Of a stretch of 44,510 nucleotides of DNA, positions 31,983-40,458 are shown in pieces. Below the pieces are notes generated by a model. It was not told where the DNA came from and did not search any database. It saw only the letters and a list, made by a program, of their open reading frames with translations. The translations under genes were made by a program, and so were the position numbers. Each line of letters starts with the position of its first letter. The stretch's first letter is position 1. Source of the DNA: Deltaproteobacteria bacterium (GTDB lineage: Bacteria; Desulfobacterota; Dissulfuribacteria; Dissulfuribacterales; UBA5754); NCBI GenBank assembly GCA_036574075.1, contig JAINCN010000050.1:1-44510 (forward strand), written 5' to 3'.

Positions 31983-34178
31983 CTATGGCGTACCTGCGCC
32001 TGCGACTGGATCGTTCCAGGAGGGTCCCTTGCCCAGGCTTGCCATGATATCGTCCACCTCGGAGAAGGTCTTGGCGGCCTGGGCAAAGAGGGGATCCCCG
32101 GATGCGGAGAGCCGTTCCAGATCTTCCTTTGCCGGACCCGTAAGACCGAGCCGCCTCTTGGAAACGGCCCTTCGGACGAGCACTGACGGGGTCTTATCCC
32201 CATCCGGTACGGCCACATAGGCCTCGAGCGCCACATCCGGCTGTTTTCTGCGAAGGGCCTCGTCCCCCCAGAAAACAAGCAGATTGAACTGCTCTTTTCC
32301 GTCGCATTCGGCCTCAACGCCTTTCCAGAGACCCCGTGCGGCAGTCCAGTCCCCTATACGGACAGCTGCATCAAAGAGGCCTATGCGATCATCCTTGCCC
32401 ATTTCCTTAGCACCCTCGGCAAGGATTTCCCCCAGGAGCCCCCGGGCGCGTGCCTCTTCGCCCCGAGCCGCTGCGAGTCGGATCTCAGGCACGCGCATGT
32501 CAGGCCCTGCCTTGCGTGATCCCTCAGGAAGTTTTCGATAGAGGCGAAGGACGGCCTCGGCTGTTTCGAGATCCTGGACCTCGAGGGCCGTATCGACCCA
32601 GTCGCGGAAGAAGGATGCAGATGCACCCTGTTCGATCCCGCTGCTCCAGGCCGCATAAAACTCGCGAAGTGCGGCATGATCGCACCCCAATGTGTGCCAT
32701 GCCTTTCCGCACACGGCATGAAACCTGGGTGGCACCGGGCATCCGTCAGAGGCGAGGGAGGCGACTTCATTCAGGATATGGAGGGCCTTCCCCTCCCTGA
32801 GAAAGGCCTCAGCGCTTGTGATAAAGGCCTCGCTGGACACTGCCGCGGCCTGCCCGCTCTCGGCACTACCTGGCGCAACTCGTCCGAACTCGCAGGCCTC
32901 ACGGGCCGCAGCAAATCCATCACCGCGCGCGGCCATCGCCCCGATCTTCCTAAGCCAGGCGATCCGGACAAGACGGGCGGCCTCTTCCCCAAGGAGACCG
33001 GACGGAGGAGAGGTCAGAAAACGACGCCCCATCCCAGAGGGATCGGCAAAGAGATCTAATGGGGTCTGGGAACGGGAGAGGAGATCGCACGCCTCCCGCA
33101 CGAGACCCACTGCCTTTCCGGCTACCGGCTCCTTCGGCTGCTTTCCGGCGAGATCCTCGGCGCGCTCGGCCAATTCCTGAAGGCGGCCCTGCCCGAGAAG
33201 GACCCGCATGAGCTCCACCGCAGCCTCGCCTGCAAGGGGATGCCCAGGGTATCTTTCGAGGATCTTTCGAAAGACATCCTCCCCGATCTTTGGATCCTGG
33301 GGGAGGTTCCCGGTGACCTCAAGTAGAGAGGCGTGTTCGGCGCCCGCCATCTGGGCAAGGCGCATTGCGGAGAACAAGGACTCTGGGGTGTTTGGGAACC
33401 TATGCCGTATGATAGAATAGTATTTCCTCGCCTCAAGGGGCCGGGAGCTCCGCAAAAGGCCCTCCGCAACAGAAAAGAAGGCAGAGGCCTGCCATTGCTC
33501 GGTGGTGGAAAGATTCGCCAAACGTAGCCACAGCTGCCTGGCCCCTTCTTCGTCCTTTCGAAAGACCGCAAGCCGTGCCTTCAGGTCCTGAAGCAGGGGC
33601 ATGACCATTTCCATGTCCGGACGGGCGATCTCGAGTTTGGAGACCTCCCTTGCGATCGCCTCCCCCTTCCCTTCCTCCAGGGCCTTATGTGCGAGATATA
33701 TCCATGCACTCAAGGCAAGGACAGTGTCAGGATATTGACGGACACAGTCCTCGCATATCTCGTCGAACCTCACGGGTTCTTCGATCTCCTTAAGCAGGAT
33801 CAAGGCCGAGGTCGCCCATTCGCTTTCAGGGTGATCTGCCATGACGAGGCGGAGATAGGACCGGGCCTCGGGGAGAAATCCTGCCTGCGCATACGCCTCT
33901 CCCAAGAGAAAATAGACCTCGGCGGATCCGGGTTCTCCGTGAAGATACCTGGCTGCACGCAAAAGCAGCCCGACGTACGCGTCAAACGTGATCGCCGTCC
34001 GCCCATCCTGGCCCTTTTCCATGTAAAGGACATGGGCATTGCGGACGTCCTCCAAAAGCCCCTGCGGCGTGTCGGAGGATCCCGGCCCGGCTCCGGCTCC
34101 AGCCGGCGAAAACCCGATTGACACGGCAAGAAGGAAAAGGATACAACAAGAAGAATGTTTCACCATAGACGGAAACAT
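31983..34178 (-). CDS. Exported TPR-repeat protein of unknown function
   Basis: A 731-aa protein with a signal peptide (MVKHSSCCILFLLAVSIGFSPAGAGA, using the ATG at 34166 or 34178). No lipobox is certain. Helical repeats follow: SAEVYFLLGEAYAQAGFLPEARSYLRLVMADHPESEWA is a clear TPR pair, and QASAFFSVAEGLLRSSRPLEARKYYSIIRHRFPNTPESLFSAM another. The remainder continues with Sel1/TPR-like helices to DVALEAYVAVPDGDKTPSVLVRRAVSKRRLGLTGPAKEDLERL. It likely acts in the periplasm as a protein-interaction scaffold. It is the first gene of the flagellar run and carries an upstream sigma-54 promoter candidate. No precise family is recognised. Confidence 0.8.
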   Translation of the reverse strand: MFPSMVKHSSCCILFLLAVSIGFSPAGAGAGPGSSDTPQGLLEDVRNAHVLYMEKGQDGRTAITFDAYVGLLLRAARYLHGEPGSAEVYFLLGEAYAQAGFLPEARSYLRLVMADHPESEWATSALILLKEIEEPVRFDEICEDCVRQYPDTVLALSAWIYLAHKALEEGKGEAIAREVSKLEIARPDMEMVMPLLQDLKARLAVFRKDEEGARQLWLRLANLSTTEQWQASAFFSVAEGLLRSSRPLEARKYYSIIRHRFPNTPESLFSAMRLAQMAGAEHASLLEVTGNLPQDPKIGEDVFRKILERYPGHPLAGEAAVELMRVLLGQGRLQELAERAEDLAGKQPKEPVAGKAVGLVREACDLLSRSQTPLDLFADPSGMGRRFLTSPPSGLLGEEAARLVRIAWLRKIGAMAARGDGFAAAREACEFGRVAPGSAESGQAAAVSSEAFITSAEAFLREGKALHILNEVASLASDGCPVPPRFHAVCGKAWHTLGCDHAALREFYAAWSSGIEQGASASFFRDWVDTALEVQDLETAEAVLRLYRKLPEGSRKAGPDMRVPEIRLAAARGEEARARGLLGEILAEGAKEMGKDDRIGLFDAAVRIGDWTAARGLWKGVEAECDGKEQFNLLVFWGDEALRRKQPDVALEAYVAVPDGDKTPSVLVRRAVSKRRLGLTGPAKEDLERLSASGDPLFAQAAKTFSEVDDIMASLGKGPSWNDPVAGAGTP

Positions 34179-34241
34179 GTCTCTTTCCTTTCCTCCATTT
34201 TCCCCTTACGGACCATGCCGGTGGCTGCCTTCATCCATGTA

Positions 34242-34258
34242 TGCAAATTGGGCGCCAA
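34242..34258 (-). promoter_or_regulatory. Sigma-54 promoter candidate upstream of the TPR/activator/flagellar genes
   Basis: On the minus strand, TTGGCGCCCAATTTGCA contains GG and GC separated by exactly ten bases. It matches consensus TTGGCAC-N5-TTGCA except at about one conserved position. It would start transcription near 34231, about 55-65 bases before the TPR start codon. The downstream sigma-54 activator is consistent with it. No activator-binding site was identified. Confidence 0.65.
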
Positions 34259-34446
34259 ACGAAGAGCAGGCAGCGCATCTTCCGGCCTTGATTGCAGGTC
34301 CATCCCGTGATTCCATGGGATCATACTCAAGATCTTTTCTGTCCGATCATCCAGTGGCGCTCACTGAGATCTTCCGCGTCACACGACATTCAAAGTCACT
34401 TTTTTGACGATCCTGCCCGGACTGACATCACAAAAGGCACCTCGAC

Positions 34447-35256
34447 ATGGCTATGGACACCATCGGATTTGCCATCAAAAAGGCCGTATCGGCCGCGGTC
34501 ATGCCCTCCGGGGTCATCTTTCTCCTTCTCCTTGCGGGCCTCTTCTTCTGGCCCCTCAAGAGACGGCGGGCAGCTGCAAGAAACGCCTTTTTTCTGGCCT
34601 TTGTCATCTATGCGCTCGGGAGTTCCGGCCCGGTCTCATCCCTCCTGCTCATGGGGCTTGAGGCCCAGGTCCCGCGACAATTCCAGCCCAATCCCGCGGC
34701 CGCGGACGTTGTGGTGCTTTGCGGCGGCATCGTTTCGAGCGAAGTTCTCCCCCCTGAGGACCGCCTGACATGTCATACGCGCATGCGCGTCCTTGCCGGC
34801 GCCCGGATCTCTTCCACTGTTCCGGTCATTGAAAGGATGATCATTGTCGGCGGAACAAAGGAGGAAGAGGGTAAGGCCTATTCCGAGGCAGGGACCGCCC
34901 GGGAGTGGATCGAGGATATGGGGCTTGCCCCGCAGGTCGAGACCATCCTGCTCGAAAAGACCCGAGATACGGACGAAAACCTCGCAGCGGCCTCGCGGGT
35001 CCTCGCAGGAAGGCCCGCCTACCTGGTCACCTCCGCCCTCCACATACCCAGGGCCCTCATGATCGCCAAACGCCTCGGCATGGATGTCACGCCAGTCCCA
35101 TGCGACTACCTGGCATCCGGCATCTCGTGGTCCATCCGGGACCTCTGGCCGAGTCCCATCCGCCTTTATTACACAGACAGCGCCTGCCATGAATACCTCG
35201 GCATCGCCTGGCAGTTCCTGAAGGACGTCCCGGTAAGGCTTGCCCGTCTCTTTTGA
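34447..35256 (+). CDS. DUF218/YdcF (ElyC/SanA-like) membrane protein
   Basis: A 269-aa inner-membrane protein. Two helices (about 15-38 and 46-70, MPSGVIFLLLLAGLFFWPL and FFLAFVIYALGSSGPVSSLLL) precede the DUF218 domain: ADVVVLCGGIVSSEVLPPEDRLTCHTRMRVLAGARI, then MIIVGGTKEEEGKAYSEAGTAREWIEDMGL, TILLEKTRDTDENLAAASRVL and AYLVTSALHIPRALMIAKRLGMDV. E. coli ElyC is linked to envelope biogenesis (family knowledge). It is divergent from the TPR gene and starts a plus-strand run. Confidence 0.87.
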   Translation: MAMDTIGFAIKKAVSAAVMPSGVIFLLLLAGLFFWPLKRRRAAARNAFFLAFVIYALGSSGPVSSLLLMGLEAQVPRQFQPNPAAADVVVLCGGIVSSEVLPPEDRLTCHTRMRVLAGARISSTVPVIERMIIVGGTKEEEGKAYSEAGTAREWIEDMGLAPQVETILLEKTRDTDENLAAASRVLAGRPAYLVTSALHIPRALMIAKRLGMDVTPVPCDYLASGISWSIRDLWPSPIRLYYTDSACHEYLGIAWQFLKDVPVRLARLF

Positions 35257-35336
35257 TCCGACCGCAGGGAGAAATCCGTACAAACAGTCCTTGAGTCCGG
35301 ACACGGCCGTGCCGATGGATAAGGCAGGCACACCAC

Positions 35337-36497
35337 ATGTCAGATACCGCCTTTCTCTCCATCACGGTCCTTCTTCTTCTCTGGATCCTCACCGCCTTCG
35401 CCCTGGTCCGTGCCCTCAAGAAAAAAAGGGATGGGGCTGACCAGGCCCCGCCCCCCTCCCTCGACCTCCTTCTCGGGCTCGTCTCCAAGGGGCGCGAAGA
35501 GGCCAAGGAGGCGGCCCGAAAGCTCAGCGAGGTCCTTGACGCCCTCGGCCTCGGACTCGTTGAGGTAACCGCAGGCGGCATCGCCGCCAACGCCTGCGCC
35601 CTTTCCCTATTGGGTGTCATGAGGCCCGAGGAGGCAGGCCTTCGGGAAATACTTGATTCCCTCTTGCCGAATGAACGGATGACCATCAGGGTTGAGGACA
35701 GGACCGTACAGATCACACGGATCAAGGACTCGGTCCAGGGTGGCGGCCTTCTCCTTGTACAAGACGTGACCAGGGCGGCAGAGGCAGAGCAGAGGATACG
35801 CCAACGGGAAAGACTCGCCCATCTCGGAAAGATGACGGCCCAGATGGCCCACCAGATGAAGACACACACTGCGATCCTCGCGGGCCGGGCCCAGCTCCTC
35901 GCCAGAGAACTCGAAGGCTCACCGGCGCTCAGGGAAAAGGCCAGGGAGATCTACACCGAGGCCCGGGAGCTCGCAGGCCGGATAGACGAGATCGTCTCGA
36001 TCTACAAGACGGACGGAAAGGCCAGGGAGACAGTCGGAATCGCAGACGTCCTCTACTCGGTCAGGAAACGGCTCGACAGCATGGAGAAGCCCTGCACGAT
36101 CACAGTAGAGGCGGCAGACGACCTGGTCGTCACAACCGACCGCGCTGCCCTCGAAAGCATCCTCTTTCTCCTCGGCCAGAACTCCCTCGCCGAGGAGGTT
36201 AGGGCCTCACAGGTCACCCTCTCGGCCCGGGAGGAAGGAGACAGTGTCGTCATCTCGGTCACTGACAACGGGGCCGGGATCCCCGCCTCCCTTCGGGATC
36301 GTATCTTTGAGCCTTTCACAGGGGAGAGCAAGGGGGGCCTCGGCCTTGGGCTCTTTCTCGCCCGGGACCTCGCAGAAAGGCTCGGCGGAGGGCTCAGGCT
36401 CATGGACGTGGAGAAAGGGACATCCTTCGGCCTCTTCCTTCCCCGTGTTACGGCCGCCCTGGAAACGTGTCCCTCGGCTCCTCTGGGAAGGCGATAA
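35337..36497 (+). CDS. Sensor histidine kinase (single TM, PAS-like region)
   Basis: A 386-aa kinase. One N-terminal helix (about 7-26) anchors it. A PAS-like segment follows (about 62-145, ending LLLVQDVTRAAEAEQR). HisKA follows, with the phospho-His at about 172 in GKMTAQMAHQMKTHTAIL, where the usual HEIRNPL is replaced by HQMKTHT. The HATPase domain has N box LLGQNSLAEEV, G1 VTDNGAGIP, F box IFEPFTGESKGGLGLG and G2 LFLARDLAERLGG. No periplasmic sensor is present, as in cytoplasmic FlgS/AtoS-type kinases. The nearest activator (31974) has a receiver without the phospho-Asp, so its partner is unclear. Confidence 0.9.
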   Translation: MSDTAFLSITVLLLLWILTAFALVRALKKKRDGADQAPPPSLDLLLGLVSKGREEAKEAARKLSEVLDALGLGLVEVTAGGIAANACALSLLGVMRPEEAGLREILDSLLPNERMTIRVEDRTVQITRIKDSVQGGGLLLVQDVTRAAEAEQRIRQRERLAHLGKMTAQMAHQMKTHTAILAGRAQLLARELEGSPALREKAREIYTEARELAGRIDEIVSIYKTDGKARETVGIADVLYSVRKRLDSMEKPCTITVEAADDLVVTTDRAALESILFLLGQNSLAEEVRASQVTLSAREEGDSVVISVTDNGAGIPASLRDRIFEPFTGESKGGLGLGLFLARDLAERLGGGLRLMDVEKGTSFGLFLPRVTAALETCPSAPLGRR

Positions 36498-36557
36498 TGT
36501 ACCAGAAATGGAAATGAAAAGTGTACCATCCTGGGTCATTAGGTATCTCTCCGAGGA

Positions 36558-36701
36558 ATGGAGGGATGCCTAACCGTGAAGCCCTTTGTCCGTTCGGCCA
36601 AGGAACAGAATCACCGGATCGCCTATCACCGTTTCGAGACAGAGCCCGGGCTTCAGGCCCAGGTGGACTGGGGGGATTTCAAGGTGGTGGAGGCGGACGG
36701 C
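36558..36701 (+). pseudogene. IS21-family transposase (IstA) remnant
   Basis: In one frame, VKPFVRSAKEQNHRIAYHRFETEPGLQAQVDWGDF matches the catalytic-core approach of IS21 IstA (the YETxPGxQAQVDWG motif, including the first Asp of the DDE triad). It covers about 45 residues. No N-terminal HTH and no later DDE parts follow; after about 36710 the frame no longer resembles IstA. This is a decayed insertion sequence between the kinase and the deacetylase gene. Confidence 0.7.
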
Positions 36702-36802
36702 AGGGCCATGGAGATCGTCGACGAACTGGCGGACCTTTTCCGGAAAAACGGGGACTCCCCCCTCTCCTTCCTGGACAGGTGTTCCGTCCCGGCTGATTGG
36801 GT

Positions 36803-37582
36803 ATGCCAAAAAAAACGACAAAGCGCCATTTGCACCTGGTGGTCTCCCTCCACGACGTAAGTCCGGTATCGTACAAGGCCTACGACCGCCTCCTGGATGA
36901 CCTTGCCTTGCTTGGCGTGCAATCGACGTCGCTCCTCGTTGTCCCATGCATGCACGGACGGCACCCGGTATCGAAAAACGGACCGTTTCTCGCCTGGCTT
37001 GCGAATAGACAGGAAAAAGGACACGAGATCGTGCTGCACGGGTATTTCCATCAGGCGCGCGTCATCCCCCGGGGGCTTGTCTCACGTCTCGTCGCCACCT
37101 GTTACACGAACCGCGAGGGCGAGTTCTATGGAATCACACAGAACGAGGCCATGGGGTTCCTGGACGCCGGGCTTTCCCTCCTTAGGGGTTGGGGACTCCG
37201 TATCCACGGATTCACACCTCCTGCCTGGCTCATGGGTATGGAAGGAAGGGATGCGCTCCGTGCTGCTGGCTTTTCCTACACCACGTGGTACGGCAGCGTG
37301 GAAAACCTGCATGCGGACGTAAACGTCCCAGCGCCCGTTCTCGTAGCAAGCTCGAGGAGCCGGTTGCGCAGGGCGGCATCCCTTGCGGTCGTGCCGTGTC
37401 TTTCCGCCCTCCACCGGCGCTCCCCTGTCCTTCGAATCGCCTTTCACCCAGCAGATCTTGATGCCCCTTCCGTCCTCGGGTGCTTGACAAGGGAGGTGGA
37501 GCGTGCGATCAAGAATCGTGTCCCCACCACCTACCGGGACCTGTTTCCTCCAGAGATGCTTGCCGCCCCAATAATTCCATGA
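36803..37582 (+). CDS. DUF2334-type polysaccharide deacetylase-like protein
   Basis: About 259 aa. HLVVSLHDVSPVSY carries the S-[LF]-HDVSP start typical of DUF2334 (putative metal Asp). KGHEIVLHGYFHQAR gives the HGYxH metal motif. GFTPPAWLMG and FSYTTWYGS are in line with a carbohydrate esterase 4-like NodB fold, and LRIAFHPADLD supplies the last His. Start: ATG at 36803; the TTG at 36797 is possible. The gene begins just past the IS21 relic, so its own promoter may have been disturbed. A hopanoid or glycan deacetylase role is possible; the substrate is unknown. Confidence 0.82.
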   Translation: MPKKTTKRHLHLVVSLHDVSPVSYKAYDRLLDDLALLGVQSTSLLVVPCMHGRHPVSKNGPFLAWLANRQEKGHEIVLHGYFHQARVIPRGLVSRLVATCYTNREGEFYGITQNEAMGFLDAGLSLLRGWGLRIHGFTPPAWLMGMEGRDALRAAGFSYTTWYGSVENLHADVNVPAPVLVASSRSRLRRAASLAVVPCLSALHRRSPVLRIAFHPADLDAPSVLGCLTREVERAIKNRVPTTYRDLFPPEMLAAPIIP

Positions 37583-37591
37583 AGCCGACCT

Positions 37592-37626
37592 TCAGCTATC
37601 AGTTGTCAGCTGTCAGTTATCAGCAA
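37592..37626. repeat. Five tandem 7-bp TCAGYTR-like units
   Basis: TCAGCTA, TCAGTTG, TCAGCTG, TCAGTTA and TCAGCAA follow one another in 35 bases, just after the deacetylase stop. Similar CAGCTATCAG-type short repeats are widespread in bacterial intergenic DNA (recollection). No function is evident. Confidence 0.7.
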
Positions 37627-37670
37627 AAACTCTGTGGTCACATCAGTGACGCCGTCATCATTTAGAGAGA

Positions 37671-38723
37671 ATGAACAATAAACCTCCACTTTTCCGGCAC
37701 GCCGCAACAGGCGTGGCCCTGGGAATCGCCGCTTCGGTTGCGGTTGCCGCCTGCACGTTTTCCCCCGAGACCTTTGCCAGGATCTCCGGTCTCCAGCCTG
37801 CCTACATCCCCCTGCTCTTTCTTATGGTTGCGACGGCATGGTTGTGCAACGGCCTTCGGACCCGGACCCTCTCCCGTGCGCTCGGCTCACCCCTCACGCT
37901 CAAGCAGTCCCTTGCCATCTCCCTCTCCACTGAGTTCGGAATAGCGGCCTCGCCTGCTGGCATGGGGGGAGGCCTCATCCGTTACACCCTCATGAGGAGG
38001 GCGGGGTTCCAGATCCATCACGTGGCCTCCTTCATGGCGGCCGACTTCACGGTGGACGCGGCCTTTTTCGGCCTTGTCCTGCCCGTGTGTCTCGCTGCCT
38101 CCAGCAAGGAACTCATGAGGATTGTGCCCTCACTTGATCTCTCCCTCCCTTCGCCGGGCAGGACGCTCATTGGCCTTGCCGTGCTCGGGGCCATCGTGTT
38201 CGCTGCGGTTCAATGCGGCGCTGTACGCGCCCTTTTTCGCATAACGGGCATGGATCGCCGATTCCGCCTTTCGGCCCGTTTCCGTCTCATCCAGAGACGT
38301 ATCGTCTCGGACATCCGAAACACGACCTCCCTCATTCGATTCCTGTATACACATCAGAAAAAGGCCCTGGTCGCCAACTTCTTTTTCGGCGGCGCCCAAT
38401 GGATCTGCCGGTATGGGATCCTTCCGGTCATTCTCTTCGCCTTTTCCAGACAGGGCCATTTCATCCCCCTCTTCTTTGTCCAGGGCTTTCTCTTTGCCCT
38501 TTCCCTCGCCCTCGTAATCCCAGGGGGTGGCGGAGGGGTCGAGGTCGTGATGGCCTTCATCCTCTCCTTTTTCATTCCGGTGGCCCTTGTTGGCGTGGTC
38601 CTCATCCTCTGGAGGTTCTTCACCTATCACCTCTACCTCCTCGTGGGAGGGGCTGCATCGGCCTGGACATTCGGGTCCCTGAACACCCTTTTCCCCGTCC
38701 AGGCGCCTGAGCCCCGTGGGTAG
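37671..38723 (+). CDS. YbhN/LPG-synthase-TM family membrane protein (UPF0104)
   Basis: A 350-aa integral membrane protein with roughly eight hydrophobic segments, e.g. GVALGIAASVAVAACTF, YIPLLFLMVATAWLC and ALVGVVLILWRFFTYHLYLLVGG. Family signatures: TEFGIAASPAGMGGGLIRYTLMRRAGF and VIPGGGGGVEVVMAFILSFF (the PGGxGxxE motif), both usual for the AglD2/LPG_synthase_TM group. The final helix ends near LNTLFP. A lipid transport role is inferred from family trends. It overlaps mutL by 8 bp. Confidence 0.85.
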   Translation: MNNKPPLFRHAATGVALGIAASVAVAACTFSPETFARISGLQPAYIPLLFLMVATAWLCNGLRTRTLSRALGSPLTLKQSLAISLSTEFGIAASPAGMGGGLIRYTLMRRAGFQIHHVASFMAADFTVDAAFFGLVLPVCLAASSKELMRIVPSLDLSLPSPGRTLIGLAVLGAIVFAAVQCGAVRALFRITGMDRRFRLSARFRLIQRRIVSDIRNTTSLIRFLYTHQKKALVANFFFGGAQWICRYGILPVILFAFSRQGHFIPLFFVQGFLFALSLALVIPGGGGGVEVVMAFILSFFIPVALVGVVLILWRFFTYHLYLLVGGAASAWTFGSLNTLFPVQAPEPRG

Positions 38724-40458
38724 CGTTCGAGTCCTCCCGCCGGAGGTCGCAAACAGGATAGCCGCAGGTGAGGTGGTGGAACGGCCGGCCTCTGTGGTGA
38801 AGGAACTCGTGGAAAACGCCCTTGACGCCGGAGCCAGCAAGATCTCCATCGAGGTACTCGACGGTGGCAGACGTCTCATTCGGGTCCGTGACAACGGCTC
38901 CGGCATGGACCGGGAAGACATCGCTCTGTCGGTCGAGCGGCATGCAACAAGCAAGATCCGGGACGAGACCGACCTCGAGGCCCTCAAGACCTTGGGATTT
39001 CGGGGCGAGGCCCTCCCGAGCATCGCCTCGGTCTCCCGCTTCAGCCTCACGTCCCGCCCCCAGGCGGAACCAGCGGGCCATCGTCTCCGGGTCCATTACG
39101 GGCGCAAGCTCAGTATCGAACCCGTGGGATGCCCGCCCGGAACAGAGGTGGAGGTGGAGGACCTCTTCCTCGAGCTTCCGGCCCGAAGGCGGTTTTTGAA
39201 ATCCCGCCAGACCGAACTCGCCCACATCTGCCTGATCGCACGATCCATTGCCGCCGCCAACCCTGATGTGGAAATCACGCTTTCAAGCGAGGAGAAGACC
39301 GTCTTTCGTGCCGTTGGGGGCAGAAAGGGAGTAGAGGTCCTCCTGCCCCTTCTCGGAGAAGACATCGTGGCCCGGCTCGTCCCAATCCAGGCCTCGGGCA
39401 CGGGCGTGCGAATCACCGGGTTCATCACGCCACGTGAACACCTCCTTGCGACCGGAAAGGGGCTCTCTGTCTTTCTGAACAGGCGGGTCATCAGATGCGC
39501 CCTCGTCTGGAAGGCGGTAAACGAGGCGATCCGCGGCATCCTCATGAAGGACGTCCGTCCGGCAGGGGCCATCTTCATCGAGACAGACCCCGGACTCGTG
39601 GACGTGAACGTCCACCCGAGCAAGCAGGAGGTGAAATTTCACCACCAGGAAGAGGTCTTCCGGGCGGTCTTTCGGGCCGTGCGCACCGCCCTCGAAGGGC
39701 ATGGCGCGCCGTGCGTTCCCGGCCCATCGCACCAGCTCCTCCATGCCCAACCCGAAATCCCCCACAAAGCTCCCCCTGCCCTCTTCACCTCTGAACCTGA
39801 TCCCATCCCCTGGGGAAGGCGCGAGGGCCGCCCTGGGCACGAACCCCTCCTTCCCCCTTCACCGCCCTGCCCGAATCCCGATTCCAGACCCGCCCCAGCC
39901 CGGCTTCGCGCCATCGGCCAGATTGATGGCACCTACATCCTTGCAGACATCGGATCCGGGCTCCTCGTCATCGACCAACACGCGGCCCATGAGGCGATCC
40001 TTTTTTCGCGCATTGAAAGACGGCTCCTCGATGAAGGGGCCGTGCCCAGCCAGCCCCTACTCTTTCCCATTATCGTTGAGGCCGACCCTGAGACCGTCTC
40101 CAGAATGGACAAAAAAGGAAAGGACCTGGCCCGTTTCGGATTTTCCGTCGAACCCTTTGGCCTTGGCCAGGTGATCGTCCGGCAGGTGCCAGGATTTCTC
40201 GATCCAGCACGGGCGGAAAAGGTCATCCGGGAGATCCTCGATACGCAGGCCGAAGACCCGTCGGCCTTCTTTCGGGAGGTACTTGCCCTTGTCGCCTGCC
40301 ACAGCGCGGTTCGGGCAGGCATGACCCTCGCACCTGAAGAGATGGAGACCCTGGTCAGTGAACTCGTGGAGGAAGGCGTCACCCATTGCCCCCACGGCCG
40401 TCCTGTTTTCCGCCTCGTCAGCCGTGAGGAACTGGATCGCTGGTTCGGCCGCGCATGA
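38716..40458 (+). CDS. mutL: DNA mismatch repair protein MutL
   Basis: GHKL ATPase of mismatch repair, 580 aa, GTG start at 38716. N-terminal motifs: ELVENALDAGAS (motif I), RVRDNGSGM (motif II), ATSKIRDETDL and GFRGEALPSIASV (motif III). DVNVHPSKQEVKF closes the transducer domain. The C-terminal domain has DQHAAHEAILFS where endonuclease MutLs carry DQHA-x2-E-x4-E: the last Glu is Ser. ACHSAVRAG and HCPHGRPV are kept. So nicking activity is likely but not certain. miaA overlaps by 4 bp, as in many bacteria. Confidence 0.96.
   Translation: MGSVRVLPPEVANRIAAGEVVERPASVVKELVENALDAGASKISIEVLDGGRRLIRVRDNGSGMDREDIALSVERHATSKIRDETDLEALKTLGFRGEALPSIASVSRFSLTSRPQAEPAGHRLRVHYGRKLSIEPVGCPPGTEVEVEDLFLELPARRRFLKSRQTELAHICLIARSIAAANPDVEITLSSEEKTVFRAVGGRKGVEVLLPLLGEDIVARLVPIQASGTGVRITGFITPREHLLATGKGLSVFLNRRVIRCALVWKAVNEAIRGILMKDVRPAGAIFIETDPGLVDVNVHPSKQEVKFHHQEEVFRAVFRAVRTALEGHGAPCVPGPSHQLLHAQPEIPHKAPPALFTSEPDPIPWGRREGRPGHEPLLPPSPPCPNPDSRPAPARLRAIGQIDGTYILADIGSGLLVIDQHAAHEAILFSRIERRLLDEGAVPSQPLLFPIIVEADPETVSRMDKKGKDLARFGFSVEPFGLGQVIVRQVPGFLDPARAEKVIREILDTQAEDPSAFFREVLALVACHSAVRAGMTLAPEEMETLVSELVEEGVTHCPHGRPVFRLVSREELDRWFGRA

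Noticed and set aside
38130-39050. Long minus-strand ORF (306 aa) opposite the YbhN-like and mutL genes
   Set aside because: It is antisense to two clearly recognised genes, has low-complexity charged content and no family resemblance.
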